Notes: generated by a model from the letters alone, not told the origin. Counted from the stretch's first letter, positions 8,797-18,371 are shown. The stretch is DNA of 64,000 nucleotides from Geomonas ferrireducens (GCF_004917065.1 NZ_SSYA01000003.1:828318-892317); one strand, 5' to 3'. Translations and numbers: made by a program.

Positions 8797-8930
8797 GAAC
8801 CCTAAGGCTTTAACGCGGAGACGCAAAGCCGCGAAGACGCGGTGAAAACCTTGTACGGAAGGGCTTTGCCCTAAATGCTTTCTTAGCGCCTCCGCGCCTT
8901 TGCGCCTTTGCGTTAATGCTTTTAGGTTCT
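8796..8930. repeat. 135-bp inverted-repeat element (family C)
   Basis: The ends are a near-perfect 21-bp inverted repeat: AGAACCCTAAGGCTTTAACGC at 8796-8816 against the complement of 8910-8930. Inside, CGCGGAGACGCAAAGCCGCG faces CGCCTCCGCGCCTTTGCGCC, so the transcript could fold into a long imperfect hairpin. There is no coding capacity. It looks like a non-autonomous MITE/REP-type element lodged between the SDR stop codon and the thiolase. Confidence 0.65.
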
Positions 8931-8975
8931 ACTAAAATCAGGCCTGACGCTGCGGCGGTGGGCATGGAGGTTCAT

Positions 8976-10172
<1,197 letters not shown>

Positions 10173-10188
10173 AGGTAAGGAGGCAGCC

Positions 10189-11042
10189 ATGACGGCGCCA
10201 GGGGAACAGAAACCGCGGCCTTTGAGGATCGATTTTCACGTGCACCTCGCCTCGTACGACGGCTCTCTGCACCCCTGGGTGGTGGATTGGATGCGGCTGT
10301 CGCACCCGGTTGATTACGAGGATTACGTCGCCCGCTACAGCGACCCCGGCGCCTTCGAAACGCTCCTCGAGGAGGAGGGGGTGGATTACGCCTGCCTCCT
10401 CGCCGAGTTGAACCCCGTCACTACCGGCGTTTGCAGCAACGACCAGGTGCGCGAGTTTTGCCGCGGTAGGAAGAGGCTGATTCCTTTTTGCGACCTGAAC
10501 CCGTACCTGCACACGGACCTGGGGGGGAGCTGCGCCGCAAGGTGGAAAAAGAAGGTTTCCGCGGCATAAAGCTCTATCCCAGCTATCAGCACTACTACCT
10601 GAACGAGCCGAGGATGTACCCCCTGTACCAGGTCGCGCAGGAACTCGGCATCCCCGTCCTGATCCATACCGGTTCCTCCGTCTTCAAGCAGACGCGGCTC
10701 AAGTACGCGAACCCCCTGCACCTGGACGACGTGGCGGTCGACTTCCCGGACCTTCCCCTAGTCATGGCCCATTCCGGACGTGGCTTCTGGTACGACCGCG
10801 CCTTCTTCCTCTCCAAGCTGCATAAAAACGTCTACATGGAGCTTTCCGGGCTTCCCCCGGTGAAGCTTTTGACCTATTTCCCCGAGCTCGCACGCAACAC
10901 GGACAAGACCATCTTCGGCAGCGACTGGCCCGGCATGCCGCGCATCCGTCACAACATGGATGCGATCGCGGAACTGCCGCTGCCTGCCGACGGTGTCGCG
11001 GCGATCCTCGGCGGAAACGCGGCCCGGATTCTCAAGTTGTAA
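10189..11042 (+). pseudogene. Amidohydrolase (amidohydrolase-2 type) with a frameshift at a poly-G tract
   Basis: The first 110 residues or so start at the ATG at 10189 (AAGGAGG upstream) and contain the metal-binding 'IDFHVH' motif. The frame then runs out at 10569. The remainder of the same protein continues in another frame from about 10528 to 11042, with 'GFRGIKLYPSYQHYY', 'LVMAHSGRG' and 'TIFGSDWPGMPR' (Asp ligand). The break is at seven G residues, 10521-10527. Eight G (or five) would join the halves into one protein of about 284 aa. So the gene is a sequencing error, a phase-variable gene or a recent pseudogene. A homologous, intact amidohydrolase lies at 40614. Its function in the benzoate cluster is unknown. 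Confidence 0.75.
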
Positions 11043-11060
11043 GTCCGGAAGGAGCACGGC

Positions 11061-12047
11061 ATGTCTCTGATCGATTCCTACGGCAGGCGCATCAACTATC
11101 TACGGCTCTCGGTGACGGACCGCTGCAACCTGCGCTGCCGTTACTGCATGCCCGCCAAAGGGGTGCAACTGCTCCCGCAAGACGGGATCCTTTCCTTTGA
11201 GGACCTCCTGAGAATTTCGGAACAGGCGGTTCTCGCCGGAATCCGGAAGATACGGGTGACCGGCGGCGAACCCCTGGTGCGCAAGGGGATTCTTCCCTTC
11301 CTCTCGAACCTTTCGCGGCTCCCCGATCTGAAGGAACTGGTGCTTACCACGAACGGCACCTACCTGGGTGAGATGGCCAAGGAACTCAGAGAGGCAGGGG
11401 TGCAGCGGCTCAATATCAGCCTCGACTCCTTGAAGCCCGAAACCTACGCGAGGATCACCCGCGGCGGACGGCTCTCCGACGCCCTTTCCGGCATCGAAGC
11501 GGCGGAAAAGGCGGGCTTCCCGCCGCACAAGATCAACGTGGTGCTGATGCGGGGCGTAAACGACAGCGAGATCATGGACTTCGTGGAACTAACCAGGGAA
11601 CGCGCCTACAACGTCCGGTTCATCGAGTACATGCCGACAGGCCACTCTGGCAACTGGCGCGCCCTTTCCATCCCCGGCTCCGAGGTCATCGAGCGGATCG
11701 CGCAGCGCCACCTGATCGAGAAGGTGGCGCCGACCGAGCACTCCGGCCCGGCGAGCAATTTCAAGGTGCGCGGAGCGCCGGGTACGCTCGGGATCATCTC
11801 CGCCATGACCGGGCATTTTTGCGACGGGTGCAACCGGCTGAGGGTAACTGCGTCGGGAGTGGCGCGGGGATGTCTTTTCTCCGGGGAAGGGGTCGACTTG
11901 AGACCCGCCCTGGAGAGCGGAACCGACGCCTTGCTCAGGCGGGAAATACGAAACCTCGCGCTGGCTAAGCCTGCGGGACACGAGATGAGGGGGAGCCGCG
12001 CCTCTTTCCCTCCCGTTTCCTTCCACATGTCCGCCATAGGCGGCTGA
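11061..12047 (+). CDS. moaA: GTP 3',8-cyclase MoaA (molybdopterin cofactor biosynthesis)
   Basis: This is a radical-SAM protein of 328 aa with the N-terminal cluster motif 'CNLRCRYCMP' near residue 25, 'VTGGEPLVRKG', and a second C-terminal cluster site in 'CDGCNRLRVTASGVARGCLF'. It ends in the double glycine required of MoaA. It catalyses the first step of pyranopterin cofactor synthesis. The start follows GGAAGGAGCACGGC. It is 18 bp after the amidohydrolase and 39 bp before fdhD, inside the benzoate island. Since BamB belongs to the tungsten pterin (AOR) family, a local copy of moaA fits extra cofactor demand. That link is an inference. Confidence 0.92.
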   Translation: MSLIDSYGRRINYLRLSVTDRCNLRCRYCMPAKGVQLLPQDGILSFEDLLRISEQAVLAGIRKIRVTGGEPLVRKGILPFLSNLSRLPDLKELVLTTNGTYLGEMAKELREAGVQRLNISLDSLKPETYARITRGGRLSDALSGIEAAEKAGFPPHKINVVLMRGVNDSEIMDFVELTRERAYNVRFIEYMPTGHSGNWRALSIPGSEVIERIAQRHLIEKVAPTEHSGPASNFKVRGAPGTLGIISAMTGHFCDGCNRLRVTASGVARGCLFSGEGVDLRPALESGTDALLRREIRNLALAKPAGHEMRGSRASFPPVSFHMSAIGG

Positions 12048-12086
12048 CGAAGATGGGGTGCGAGTAACGACTGCGGCGGAGGAACC

Positions 12087-12851
12087 ATGACGTGGGTCTA
12101 CAGGTATGAAAAGGGGACGTTGTCGGCGCGGGAGCGCGAGGTGGTCGAGGAGGTCCCGGTCGTCCTCAACGTGAACGGAAGGGAGCTCGCGACGCTGATC
12201 GCCTCTCCGCACGACCTCCGTTTCCTGGTGGCGGGATTTTTGCGCATGCAGGGACTCGTCCAGTCGGTGGAGGACTTTCATCTCCTCTCGGTTTGCAGCG
12301 ATTTCGGCATGGCCAAAGTCGAGATCCGGGGGGAGCTCCCGGAGAGCCTCAAACCGGTGCTCACCTCAGGGTGTGGGACCGGGATCAGCTTCACCATCCC
12401 GAAGGCGCGCCAGGTGAACCCCGAAGGGACCGCCGGGAAGAGCTACCGCCCCGCGGCGGTTTTCGCAATGATGGACGCCCTTGCGCAAAAAGCTGGCGCC
12501 TACCAAAGCCACGGCGGCATACATTCCGCGGCGGTGGGGGACGGGAGCGTGGCCCTTTTTTCCGAGGACCTGGGGCGTCACAACACCATTGACCGGATCG
12601 CAGGCGAGGCGCTTTTAAAGGGGGTCGATCTGAAGGGGATGATGCTCGTCACCTCCGGGCGGATCTCCACCGAGCTTGTGGCGAAGGCGGCACTGCTCGG
12701 CATCGGTCTGGTGGCCTCCCGCACCTCCCCGACATCGACGGCGGTCCGGATGGCGGAGGAGGCCGGGGTGACCGTCATCGGCTACGTCAAGGCCGATCGC
12801 TTCGAGGCTTATTCTCATCCTGACCGGCTGGATCTGGTTGGCGCGACCTGA
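12087..12851 (+). CDS. fdhD: Sulfur carrier protein FdhD
   Basis: This is a 254-aa FdhD/NarQ-family protein. It shows 'PHDLRFLVAGFLRMQGLV' near residue 45, the Cys motif region 'LTSGCGTGISF' near 95, 'GGIHSAAVGDG', 'EDLGRHNTIDRIAGEAL' and 'TSGRISTELVAKAA'. In known systems FdhD passes sulfur from a cysteine desulfurase to the molybdenum or tungsten pterin cofactor of formate dehydrogenase. The start follows GGCGGAGGAACC. Directly after moaA and with no formate dehydrogenase gene in this window, it may sulfurate another metal-pterin enzyme; BamB is the only one encoded here. The next gene begins 136 bp downstream behind its own promoter. Confidence 0.9.
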   Translation: MTWVYRYEKGTLSAREREVVEEVPVVLNVNGRELATLIASPHDLRFLVAGFLRMQGLVQSVEDFHLLSVCSDFGMAKVEIRGELPESLKPVLTSGCGTGISFTIPKARQVNPEGTAGKSYRPAAVFAMMDALAQKAGAYQSHGGIHSAAVGDGSVALFSEDLGRHNTIDRIAGEALLKGVDLKGMMLVTSGRISTELVAKAALLGIGLVASRTSPTSTAVRMAEEAGVTVIGYVKADRFEAYSHPDRLDLVGAT

Positions 12852-12867
12852 CCCTTTTGGTCAAGAA

Positions 12868-12897
12868 GGTTGACATACGTATGTGATATTTCGTATA
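12868..12897 (+). promoter_or_regulatory. Sigma-70 promoter of the sigma-54 activator gene
   Basis: TTGACA (12868-12873) and TATACA (12892-12897) are separated by 18 bp. The perfect palindrome CATACGTATG (12872-12881) sits at the start of the spacer and ATACG/CGTAT (12873-12877, 12890-12894) brackets it. This may be a binding site for a regulator, but it does not match the TGGTA-N6-TACCA operator. Confidence 0.6.
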
Positions 12898-12987
12898 CAC
12901 AATGCGTTCGCCTTGCCGTGCGGTCGAGATTTTCTCGCAGCCCCGGGCGACTCTTCTTGCCCTTTAGCATAAGCGGGGAAAGGGAAT

Positions 12988-14775
12988 ATGGACCAGGCCA
13001 TCGACATAGCCGGACCGGCTGCAGGCAACTCCGTTGACGATTGGGCCCCTTCGGGGATCCTGCACCTCGATGCACAGCTCTGCGTCGTCTCGCTGGACGA
13101 GGCCGCCGGCGCCATGCTCGGCGCCGCGCCACATACTCTGCTTGGGCGCAGGCTGGACGAGATCGCCGATCTGGCGGATCTCGGCGCCCTCATGAAGAGC
13201 GGCACCGTCTTCAACGGTCAACCGATCGCGGTCAAAGGACGCCGGATCCTTTGCGATTACCTCCCGACCGTCGAGTCCGATCAGGTAGTCGGTGGGGTGC
13301 TCTCGCTGCAGCGGGTTTTGCCGGAGGTGCACGACTCCCAGGTGGACCTGAAGGAATTGCTCCAGTCAGCGGGTGCCTACCTCGACCTCAACTACGACGG
13401 GATCGTCATCTGTGACCGTGCCGGTATCATCGTCATGGTCAACCAGGCCTTCGCGGAACTCCTCGATACGACTCCCCACGCCATGATAGGCAGGCACCTC
13501 GACGAAGCCTATCCCAACTCGCAGCCGTCGCGCCTTCCCGGCGTGATGGAGACAGCGTCCCCGCAGATAGGCATCACACACTACCTGAACGGCAAACAGG
13601 TGTACGCCTCCCTCTATCCCATCCAGAAGGACGGGAAGGTGGTGGGGGGGATCGGCAAGATCCTCTTCAAGGACATCCGTGAGATCACCCTGATCGCGAA
13701 CCGGCTGCAGGCGGCCCCGGAGACGCGTGCGCTGGCCGGTAGCGTGACGAGAAAAGAAACCAGTTCACGCTACGACGTGAACAGCATTGTCGGCCAGAGC
13801 AAGAAGATCCTCGATCTCAAGGAATCCCTGCTGCGCGTGGCGGCGAAGAACTCCAACGTCCTTTTGCTGGGGGATAGCGGTACCGGGAAAGAACTCTTCG
13901 CGCACGCGATCCATGCTGCTAGCAACCGGCGCTATGCACAGTTCGTCAAGGTGAACTGTGCCGCGATACCCGAGCACCTCCTCGAATCGGAGCTGTTCGG
14001 CTACTCCGAGGGGGCCTTCACGGGCGCCAGGAAAGGCGGCCAGCTGGGCAAGTTCGAGCAGGCGCACCTCGGCACGATCTTCCTGGACGAGATAGGCGAC
14101 ATGCCTCTCTACATGCAGGCGAAGATGCTGCGCGTCCTCCAGGAGCGGGAACTGACCCCGCTCGGCGGGGGCGCCCCAAAGATGGTCGACGTGAGGGTGG
14201 TAGCCGCCACCAACTGCAACCTTGAGCACCTGGTGCGCGAGGGGAAGTTCCGGCAGGACCTCTATTACCGCCTTAAGGTGGTAACCCTCAGCATCCCGTC
14301 CCTTAGGGAGCGCAAGGAGGACATCCGCCCTCTCACCATGAACTTCATCCAGCAGTTCAACGAGGAGTTCGGGCTGGAGGTGCAGGGGCTGAGCCTCGAG
14401 GCGAGGGAAATCATCATGCGCTACGACTGGCCCGGCAACGTGAGGGAGCTACGTAACGTCATAGAAAGCGCCTTCAACCTTGTCACCGGCCCCCTGATCC
14501 TGCGCGATCACCTGCCGGAACAACTCTCAAGGATGCACACCGATTCCGGGATAGAAGCTTCCGCTGCGCAGGACATCGGTGGGTACATCCGGCAGAGGCT
14601 CGGGTCCGCGCCGCTCTCGGAGATCGTGGATGAGTTCGAGAAACTGCTTGTGGAAGCCGCCATCGAGGCGAGCCACGGCAACAAACTCCACGCTGCTGAC
14701 CTGCTGGGCATCTCCCGGCAGTGGCTCTACAAGAAACTGCACAAGTACGGCGCCGATCCCGGCGAGGATCACTGA
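12988..14775 (+). CDS. PAS-containing sigma-54-dependent transcriptional activator
   Basis: This is a 595-aa enhancer-binding protein. The N-terminal half contains PAS-like sensor segments; '[24 protein letters not shown]' around residue 130 is the clearest. A central AAA+ domain has Walker A 'GDSGTGKE' near 295, 'GAFTGA' for sigma-54 contact near 345, and Walker B '[11 protein letters not shown]'. A Fis-type helix-turn-helix ends the protein ('[21 protein letters not shown]'). No receiver domain is visible, so it is probably ligand-gated rather than phosphorylated. A -24/-12 promoter lies 370 bp downstream, ahead of the second CoA-transferase gene, making that gene its most likely target. 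The inducer (benzoate, benzoyl-CoA or another aromatic) is unknown. Confidence 0.88.
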   Translation: MDQAIDIAGPAAGNSVDDWAPSGILHLDAQLCVVSLDEAAGAMLGAAPHTLLGRRLDEIADLADLGALMKSGTVFNGQPIAVKGRRILCDYLPTVESDQVVGGVLSLQRVLPEVHDSQVDLKELLQSAGAYLDLNYDGIVICDRAGIIVMVNQAFAELLDTTPHAMIGRHLDEAYPNSQPSRLPGVMETASPQIGITHYLNGKQVYASLYPIQKDGKVVGGIGKILFKDIREITLIANRLQAAPETRALAGSVTRKETSSRYDVNSIVGQSKKILDLKESLLRVAAKNSNVLLLGDSGTGKELFAHAIHAASNRRYAQFVKVNCAAIPEHLLESELFGYSEGAFTGARKGGQLGKFEQAHLGTIFLDEIGDMPLYMQAKMLRVLQERELTPLGGGAPKMVDVRVVAATNCNLEHLVREGKFRQDLYYRLKVVTLSIPSLRERKEDIRPLTMNFIQQFNEEFGLEVQGLSLEAREIIMRYDWPGNVRELRNVIESAFNLVTGPLILRDHLPEQLSRMHTDSGIEASAAQDIGGYIRQRLGSAPLSEIVDEFEKLLVEAAIEASHGNKLHAADLLGISRQWLYKKLHKYGADPGEDH

Positions 14776-15229
14776 CCCGAGCTCAGCTTTCCCACATCCG
14801 TTCCCCTCCGTCTTACCTGTATAAATCCCCTCTTAGCCAAAAACCTTGTTTTGCTCATCGTTATTTCATAACCGTTTCAGTACGTATCTTTGCCGGACTT
14901 TTCACCGTGCATGACAGTGGGGTGATAGTGTAAACAAATTGGATAATAATTAAAGGTGGTGTGTATATCTCGCTAAGTGCTAGTTTTTGCACTGTTTTAA
15001 GGATACTGTCTCCTGTCGGTGTCAACGGATATTTACATGCCCCTCCATGGCCGTTCGAGGTTGTTGTGAAAATATACGAACACTGTTTTGTTGTATGTTG
15101 CGCACTTGCGATAAAAATAAATGACTTTCGTCAGAAAAGACGGCTTTTGGTATTGCCGTTGCTATATCTCCGTCACAAACACGAGCCTGTCGTCAGGACG
15201 TTCAACCCTAAAGGATGGAGGTACCACCC
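14776..15229 (+). other. AT-rich regulatory gap between sigma-54 activator and CoA-transferase
   Basis: No coding sequence is supported. The gap is clearly poorer in G+C than its surroundings. It contains an inverted repeat AGTGC-N8-GCACT (14976-14993) some 180 bp upstream of the predicted start point, a plausible enhancer site, and the -24/-12 promoter listed separately. Confidence 0.6.
15147..15163 (+). promoter_or_regulatory. Sigma-54 (-24/-12) promoter
   Basis: TTGGTATTGCCGTTGCT has GG at 15149-15150 and GC at 15161-15162, exactly ten bases apart, with TTGG and TTGCT in the consensus positions. Transcription would start near 15174, giving a leader of about 55 bases before the GTG at 15230. 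The sigma-54 activator gene is immediately upstream. Confidence 0.65.
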
Positions 15230-16543
15230 GTGAAGAGTATCGCTCTGGCAAAAAGTAGTTTTGAACAGGAATACCGTCAGAAACGTTGTACGCCCGCTGA
15301 GGCAGCCTCGGTCGTTAGATCAGGAGATCACCTCTGTTTCCCGCTCGGCGTGGGGGAGCCGACCCTTTTCGTGAAAGCGCTGGCGGCGCGCAAGCGCGAG
15401 CTCGAAGGGGTGGTGGTGAACCAGCAGCATCACCTCTGTCCCGACTACTTCACCGAGGATTCGGTGCCGCACATCAAGGTGAACGCCTGGTTCACCAGTC
15501 ACGTTTCCCGTGAGGCGGTGCAGAAGGGGTGGGCGGACTTCGTGCCGAACCATTTCCACGAGGTGCCGAAGCTCCTGAGGGAATACTGGCCGGTGGACGT
15601 GGCCGGTACCGTTGTCTCGCCGATGGACGAGTTCGGCTACTTCACCTGTAGTCTCTCGGTGGGGTACACGATGGAGGCGGTGAAGAAGGCCGATAAGGTG
15701 GTGGTGCAGGTGAATCCGCATGCCCCCCGCACCCACGGCAACTGCCACATCCACATCTCGGAGGTGGATCACATCATCGAGTGCGACGAGCCTCTGAAGG
15801 AGTTGCAGATCCCCGAGGTCTCCCCGGTTGAGGAGGCGATCGGCGGGTATCTCGCGGAGATGATCCCGGACGGCTCCTGTCTGCAACTCGGCTGGGGCGG
15901 CATCCCCAACGCCGTTACGCGAGCGCTACTGCACAAGAAGGACCTGGGTATCCACACCGAGCTCATGTCGGACGGCATCGTCGACCTGATGCTCTCCGGT
16001 GCGGTGAATAACTCCAGGAAGAACATCCATCGCGGCAAGGCTCTAGCCACCTTCGCCCTTGGCACCAAGCGGCTCTTCGACTTCATGAACGAGAACCCGA
16101 TGATCGAGATGCATCCGGTCGACTACGTGAACGACCCGGCCGTGATCGGCTCCATCGACAACGTGGTGGCCATCAACGCCACCATACAGGTCGACCTTTT
16201 GGGACAGTGCTGTTCCGAGTCCTTCGGGCACCTGCAGTGGAGCGGCACCGGCGGGCAGGCGGACTTCGCGCGCGGCGCGAACCGTTCGCGCGGCGGCAGG
16301 GCCTTCATCGCGACGGCGTCAACCGCTAAGAAAGGGACCGTCTCCTGCATCGTACCGACCCTCACGCCGGGGTCGTCGGTGACGACCAGCAAGAACGACG
16401 TCGACCACGTGGTGACGGAGTTCGGCGTGGCGAAGCTGCGCGGGCAGACCGCGAAGCAGCGGGCCATGAACCTGATCAACGTGGCGCACCCGGATTTCCG
16501 CGGCGAGCTGATGGAAGCCGCGAGGAAGATGAACAGGATTTAG
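15230..16543 (+). CDS. CoA-transferase of the 4-hydroxybutyrate/acetyl-CoA hydrolase family
   Basis: This is a 437-aa class I CoA-transferase without extra domains. 'QLGWGGIPNAVTRALL' precedes 'IHTELMSDG', where Glu244 is the predicted glutamyl-CoA nucleophile, and 'WSGTGGQADFARGANRSRGG' lies near residue 345. I chose the GTG at 15230 because GGAGG stands eight bases upstream; an ATG at 15215 overlaps that site. It has a sigma-54 promoter and follows the activator gene, so it is inducible separately from the repressor-controlled operons. It is a strong candidate for a succinyl-CoA:benzoate or similar aromatic acid CoA-transferase, paralogous to the fused enzyme at 3586. Substrate specificity cannot be read from sequence. 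Confidence 0.83.
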   Translation: MKSIALAKSSFEQEYRQKRCTPAEAASVVRSGDHLCFPLGVGEPTLFVKALAARKRELEGVVVNQQHHLCPDYFTEDSVPHIKVNAWFTSHVSREAVQKGWADFVPNHFHEVPKLLREYWPVDVAGTVVSPMDEFGYFTCSLSVGYTMEAVKKADKVVVQVNPHAPRTHGNCHIHISEVDHIIECDEPLKELQIPEVSPVEEAIGGYLAEMIPDGSCLQLGWGGIPNAVTRALLHKKDLGIHTELMSDGIVDLMLSGAVNNSRKNIHRGKALATFALGTKRLFDFMNENPMIEMHPVDYVNDPAVIGSIDNVVAINATIQVDLLGQCCSESFGHLQWSGTGGQADFARGANRSRGGRAFIATASTAKKGTVSCIVPTLTPGSSVTTSKNDVDHVVTEFGVAKLRGQTAKQRAMNLINVAHPDFRGELMEAARKMNRI

Positions 16544-16582
16544 TTTGGCGGAAAGAGGCTTCCTTTTAGTTGGAGGCCTCAG

Positions 16583-16690
16583 GTGAAGGATCCCCTCCCC
16601 CGGAGGGGGAGGGCTAGGGGGGGGAGCGCAGCATCTAGACCGGCTTCCCCCCTCCCAGCCTCCCCCCTCCGGGGGGAGGAGCGCCGAGCG
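16583..16690. repeat. Family B repeat (CTCCCCCGGAGGGGGAGGG type)
   Basis: CCCTCCCCCGGAGGGGGAGGGCTAGGGGGG is followed, after about 25 bp, by CCCCCCTCCCAGCCTCCCCCCTCCGGGGGGAGGAG. The two halves can pair as a long GC hairpin. The same arrangement occurs at 31959-32046 and 55383-55505. It lies between the convergent CoA-transferase and Rrf2 genes and may act as a bidirectional transcript end. Confidence 0.75.
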
Positions 16691-16731
16691 AGGTGCGTTG
16701 GAAACTGGCCCTTTTGCAGGCGGCCGGGGGG

Positions 16732-17175
16732 TCAGCTTTTGGGAGCTTCCTTCTGGGAGGCGAGTTCGGCGCGCAGGCGGGTGTTTTTGAGGGCGGTGGC
16801 GAGGGTGATGGTGTCGAGGATGGCCCGGGTCACCGTGTCGATCTCGTTGGTGATCGCATGCAACTCCTCGACGACGGGATCGGCCGCCTTGTTCCAGTGC
16901 GGCATGTCGAGGTCGGATTCCATCGTCTCGAAGAGCTTTATGATGTCGAGCAGCGTGGTGCGGTTCACGTTTCCCGCGAAGCGGTAGCCGCCGCCGACGC
17001 CGCGCATCGCCTGCACCACCCCCTCGTGCACCAGGTTGCGCATCACCTTGGCCAGGTGGTGCGAGGAGATGCCGTACTTGTCGGCGATGTCGGCGGTGGA
17101 AAGCTGCCGCTCCGGCTCGCTTGCCAGCTCCAGCACGGAAATAAGCCCGAAGAGACTTGCCTTGTTCAGCTTCAT
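16732..17175 (-). CDS. Rrf2-family transcriptional regulator, candidate repressor of the benzoate genes
   Basis: This is a 147-aa Rrf2 protein with an N-terminal winged helix ('LSTADIADKYGISSHHLAKVMRNLVHEGVV', residues 25-54), the typical wing 'MRGVGGGYRFAG', and a C-terminal dimerisation helix. There is no cysteine anywhere in the chain, so it cannot bind an iron-sulfur cluster as IscR or NsrR do and may sense an organic ligand. It is 33 bp downstream of the GNAT gene on the same strand, in one operon whose promoter region carries the TGGTA-N6-TACCA palindrome. From memory, a benzoate repressor named BgeR is described in G. bemidjiensis; this could be its counterpart, but I cannot confirm that by alignment. 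Confidence 0.85.
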   Translation of the reverse strand: MKLNKASLFGLISVLELASEPERQLSTADIADKYGISSHHLAKVMRNLVHEGVVQAMRGVGGGYRFAGNVNRTTLLDIIKLFETMESDLDMPHWNKAADPVVEELHAITNEIDTVTRAILDTITLATALKNTRLRAELASQKEAPKS

Positions 17176-17208
17176 GATTGCTTGCTCCAGTGGGGCGCTC
17201 GGGCGCCC

Positions 17209-17655
17209 CTAGTCGATTTGCTTTTCCAGTTCGATGTAGCGGCCGGTGCGCATCCCCATGCCGCGGAAGAAGGAGAGGGTGAGCTTGCTGTCGATATCCA
17301 CCATGGTCCGGACCGTTGAGACCCCGGCCTCTTTGAGGCGCGCGCAGATCTCGTCGAACATCTTCTTGCCGATGCCCCCTTCGCGGACGGAAGGGGAAAC
17401 GGTGAGCGCGAAGACCCAGCCGCAGGGAGGGGAGCCGAATTCCCAGGCGCGGACTTCGCCGATGATGAACCCGACGGGGGTACCCCCCTGCTTGGCCACC
17501 AGGAACACCCGGTCGTTGCGGCCGCTTTCGACGTAGCGTTGGAACACGCCGCGCCAGTAGCCGATCTTGTCTTCCTTCAACCCGGCGCGGTCTAAGGCGA
17601 TGACCGCCTCCAGGTCGCCCTGCACGGCATCTTCAATGCTTATTTGCTGGTCCAT
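17209..17655 (-). CDS. GNAT-family N-acetyltransferase
   Basis: This is a 148-aa single-domain GNAT protein. 'ALTVSPSVREGGIGKKMFDEICARLKEAG' (about residues 83-111) is the acetyl-CoA binding motif A, and 'SFFRGMGMRTGRYIELEK' is the C-terminal strand. It is the first gene of an operon with the Rrf2 regulator, divergent from the thioesterase-bamA-I block, with operator sites between. AMP-forming benzoate-CoA ligases in other bacteria are switched off by lysine acetylation, so this enzyme could modify the BamY ligase. That role is a guess from context; ribosomal protein or small-molecule acetylation is also possible. Confidence 0.85.
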   Translation of the reverse strand: MDQQISIEDAVQGDLEAVIALDRAGLKEDKIGYWRGVFQRYVESGRNDRVFLVAKQGGTPVGFIIGEVRAWEFGSPPCGWVFALTVSPSVREGGIGKKMFDEICARLKEAGVSTVRTMVDIDSKLTLSFFRGMGMRTGRYIELEKQID

Positions 17656-17737
17656 GTTTTCTCGCTTGTGATCGCGCCGACAAATCGGGTGGCACGATCA
17701 GGATGAGGTGTCTGCCAAGCGGCAGAGAATATTAAAG

Positions 17738-17753
17738 TGGTAATTTAGTACCA
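17738..17753. promoter_or_regulatory. Palindromic operator on the GNAT-Rrf2 side
   Basis: TGGTAATTTAGTACCA is a perfect five-base inverted repeat (TGGTA/TACCA) around six bases, 83 bp upstream of the GNAT start codon. A second palindrome, ATACCAAGGTAT, lies at 17758-17769. The position suggests autoregulation of the Rrf2 operon. Confidence 0.7.
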
Positions 17754-17812
17754 TAAATACCAAGGTATGGCAAGTGCCCGGGGAAAAATAGCAGTGGGAA
17801 GCAAAAAAGATC

Positions 17813-17841
17813 TTGACACTAATTTGGTATAGTGATACCAA
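17813..17841 (+). promoter_or_regulatory. Promoter and palindromic operator upstream of the thioesterase gene
   Basis: TTGACA (17813-17818) and TACCAA (17836-17841) are 17 bp apart. The operator TGGTATAGTGATACCA (17825-17840) is the best copy in the window and is flanked by AATT on each side. Its right arm forms the -10 region. Confidence 0.72.
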
Positions 17842-17893
17842 TTTAATCACTGAAACGTTGTTCTGATATTTGTAGACGAGAGCGAGGTTTCCG

Positions 17894-18355
17894 ATGACTG
17901 ATAGTTTCCGTTACTACATGAGGGTGCGCTACTACGAATGCGATGCGCAGAAGGTCGTGTACAACGCCAACTACGGAAACTACGTCAGCGTCGCCACCAC
18001 CGAGTTCCTGCGGGCCCTGCCAGGCCGGGACCTCTTGCACGGCGATCTCGACTATAAGGTGGTGAAGCAGGAGATGAAGTGGCACGCTCCGGCCAGGTAC
18101 GATGAGGTTTTGGAGGTGTCGGTCTCGGTAAAGCAGCTGGGGCGCAGCTCGGTCACCATCACCACCGACTTCCGCATCGCGGGCACCGACGCGGTGATCG
18201 CTTCGGCGGAGACGGTTCGAGTCGTGGTGGATGCCGCGACCATGGAGAAAAAGGGGATCCCGCACGACGTGCGCGAAGTGCTGAAAGCGGGAGCGCCTGA
18301 TGTGGTAGTCGATCACGCAGGCTACCTTTCGATGGATGACATAGTCTTTTCGTAA
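17894..18355 (+). CDS. Acyl-CoA thioesterase (4-hydroxybenzoyl-CoA thioesterase/YbgC fold)
   Basis: This is a 153-aa hotdog-fold thioesterase. The catalytic motif 'YYECDAQKVVYNANYGNY' near residue 15 contains the Asp nucleophile/base, and the long strand 'VTITTDFRIAGTDAVIASAETVRVVV' is typical of the fold. It has its own operator-bearing promoter and lies 107 bp before bamA. A likely role is to release CoA from benzoyl-CoA or ring-opened acyl-CoAs when intermediates accumulate. The substrate is not defined by the sequence. The start follows GAGCGAGGTTTCCG. Confidence 0.85.
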   Translation: MTDSFRYYMRVRYYECDAQKVVYNANYGNYVSVATTEFLRALPGRDLLHGDLDYKVVKQEMKWHAPARYDEVLEVSVSVKQLGRSSVTITTDFRIAGTDAVIASAETVRVVVDAATMEKKGIPHDVREVLKAGAPDVVVDHAGYLSMDDIVFS

Positions 18356-18371
18356 AACGTAGTCTTTTTTT

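Noticed and set aside
10488-10569. Two overlapping amidohydrolase frames as two separate real genes
   Set aside because: Each half lacks motifs found in the other, the overlap has no ribosome binding site, and one base in a G tract joins them.
12872-12881. CATACGTATG at the activator promoter as another Rrf2 operator
   Set aside because: It does not fit TGGTA-N6-TACCA in sequence or spacing, so it was kept only as an unassigned palindrome.
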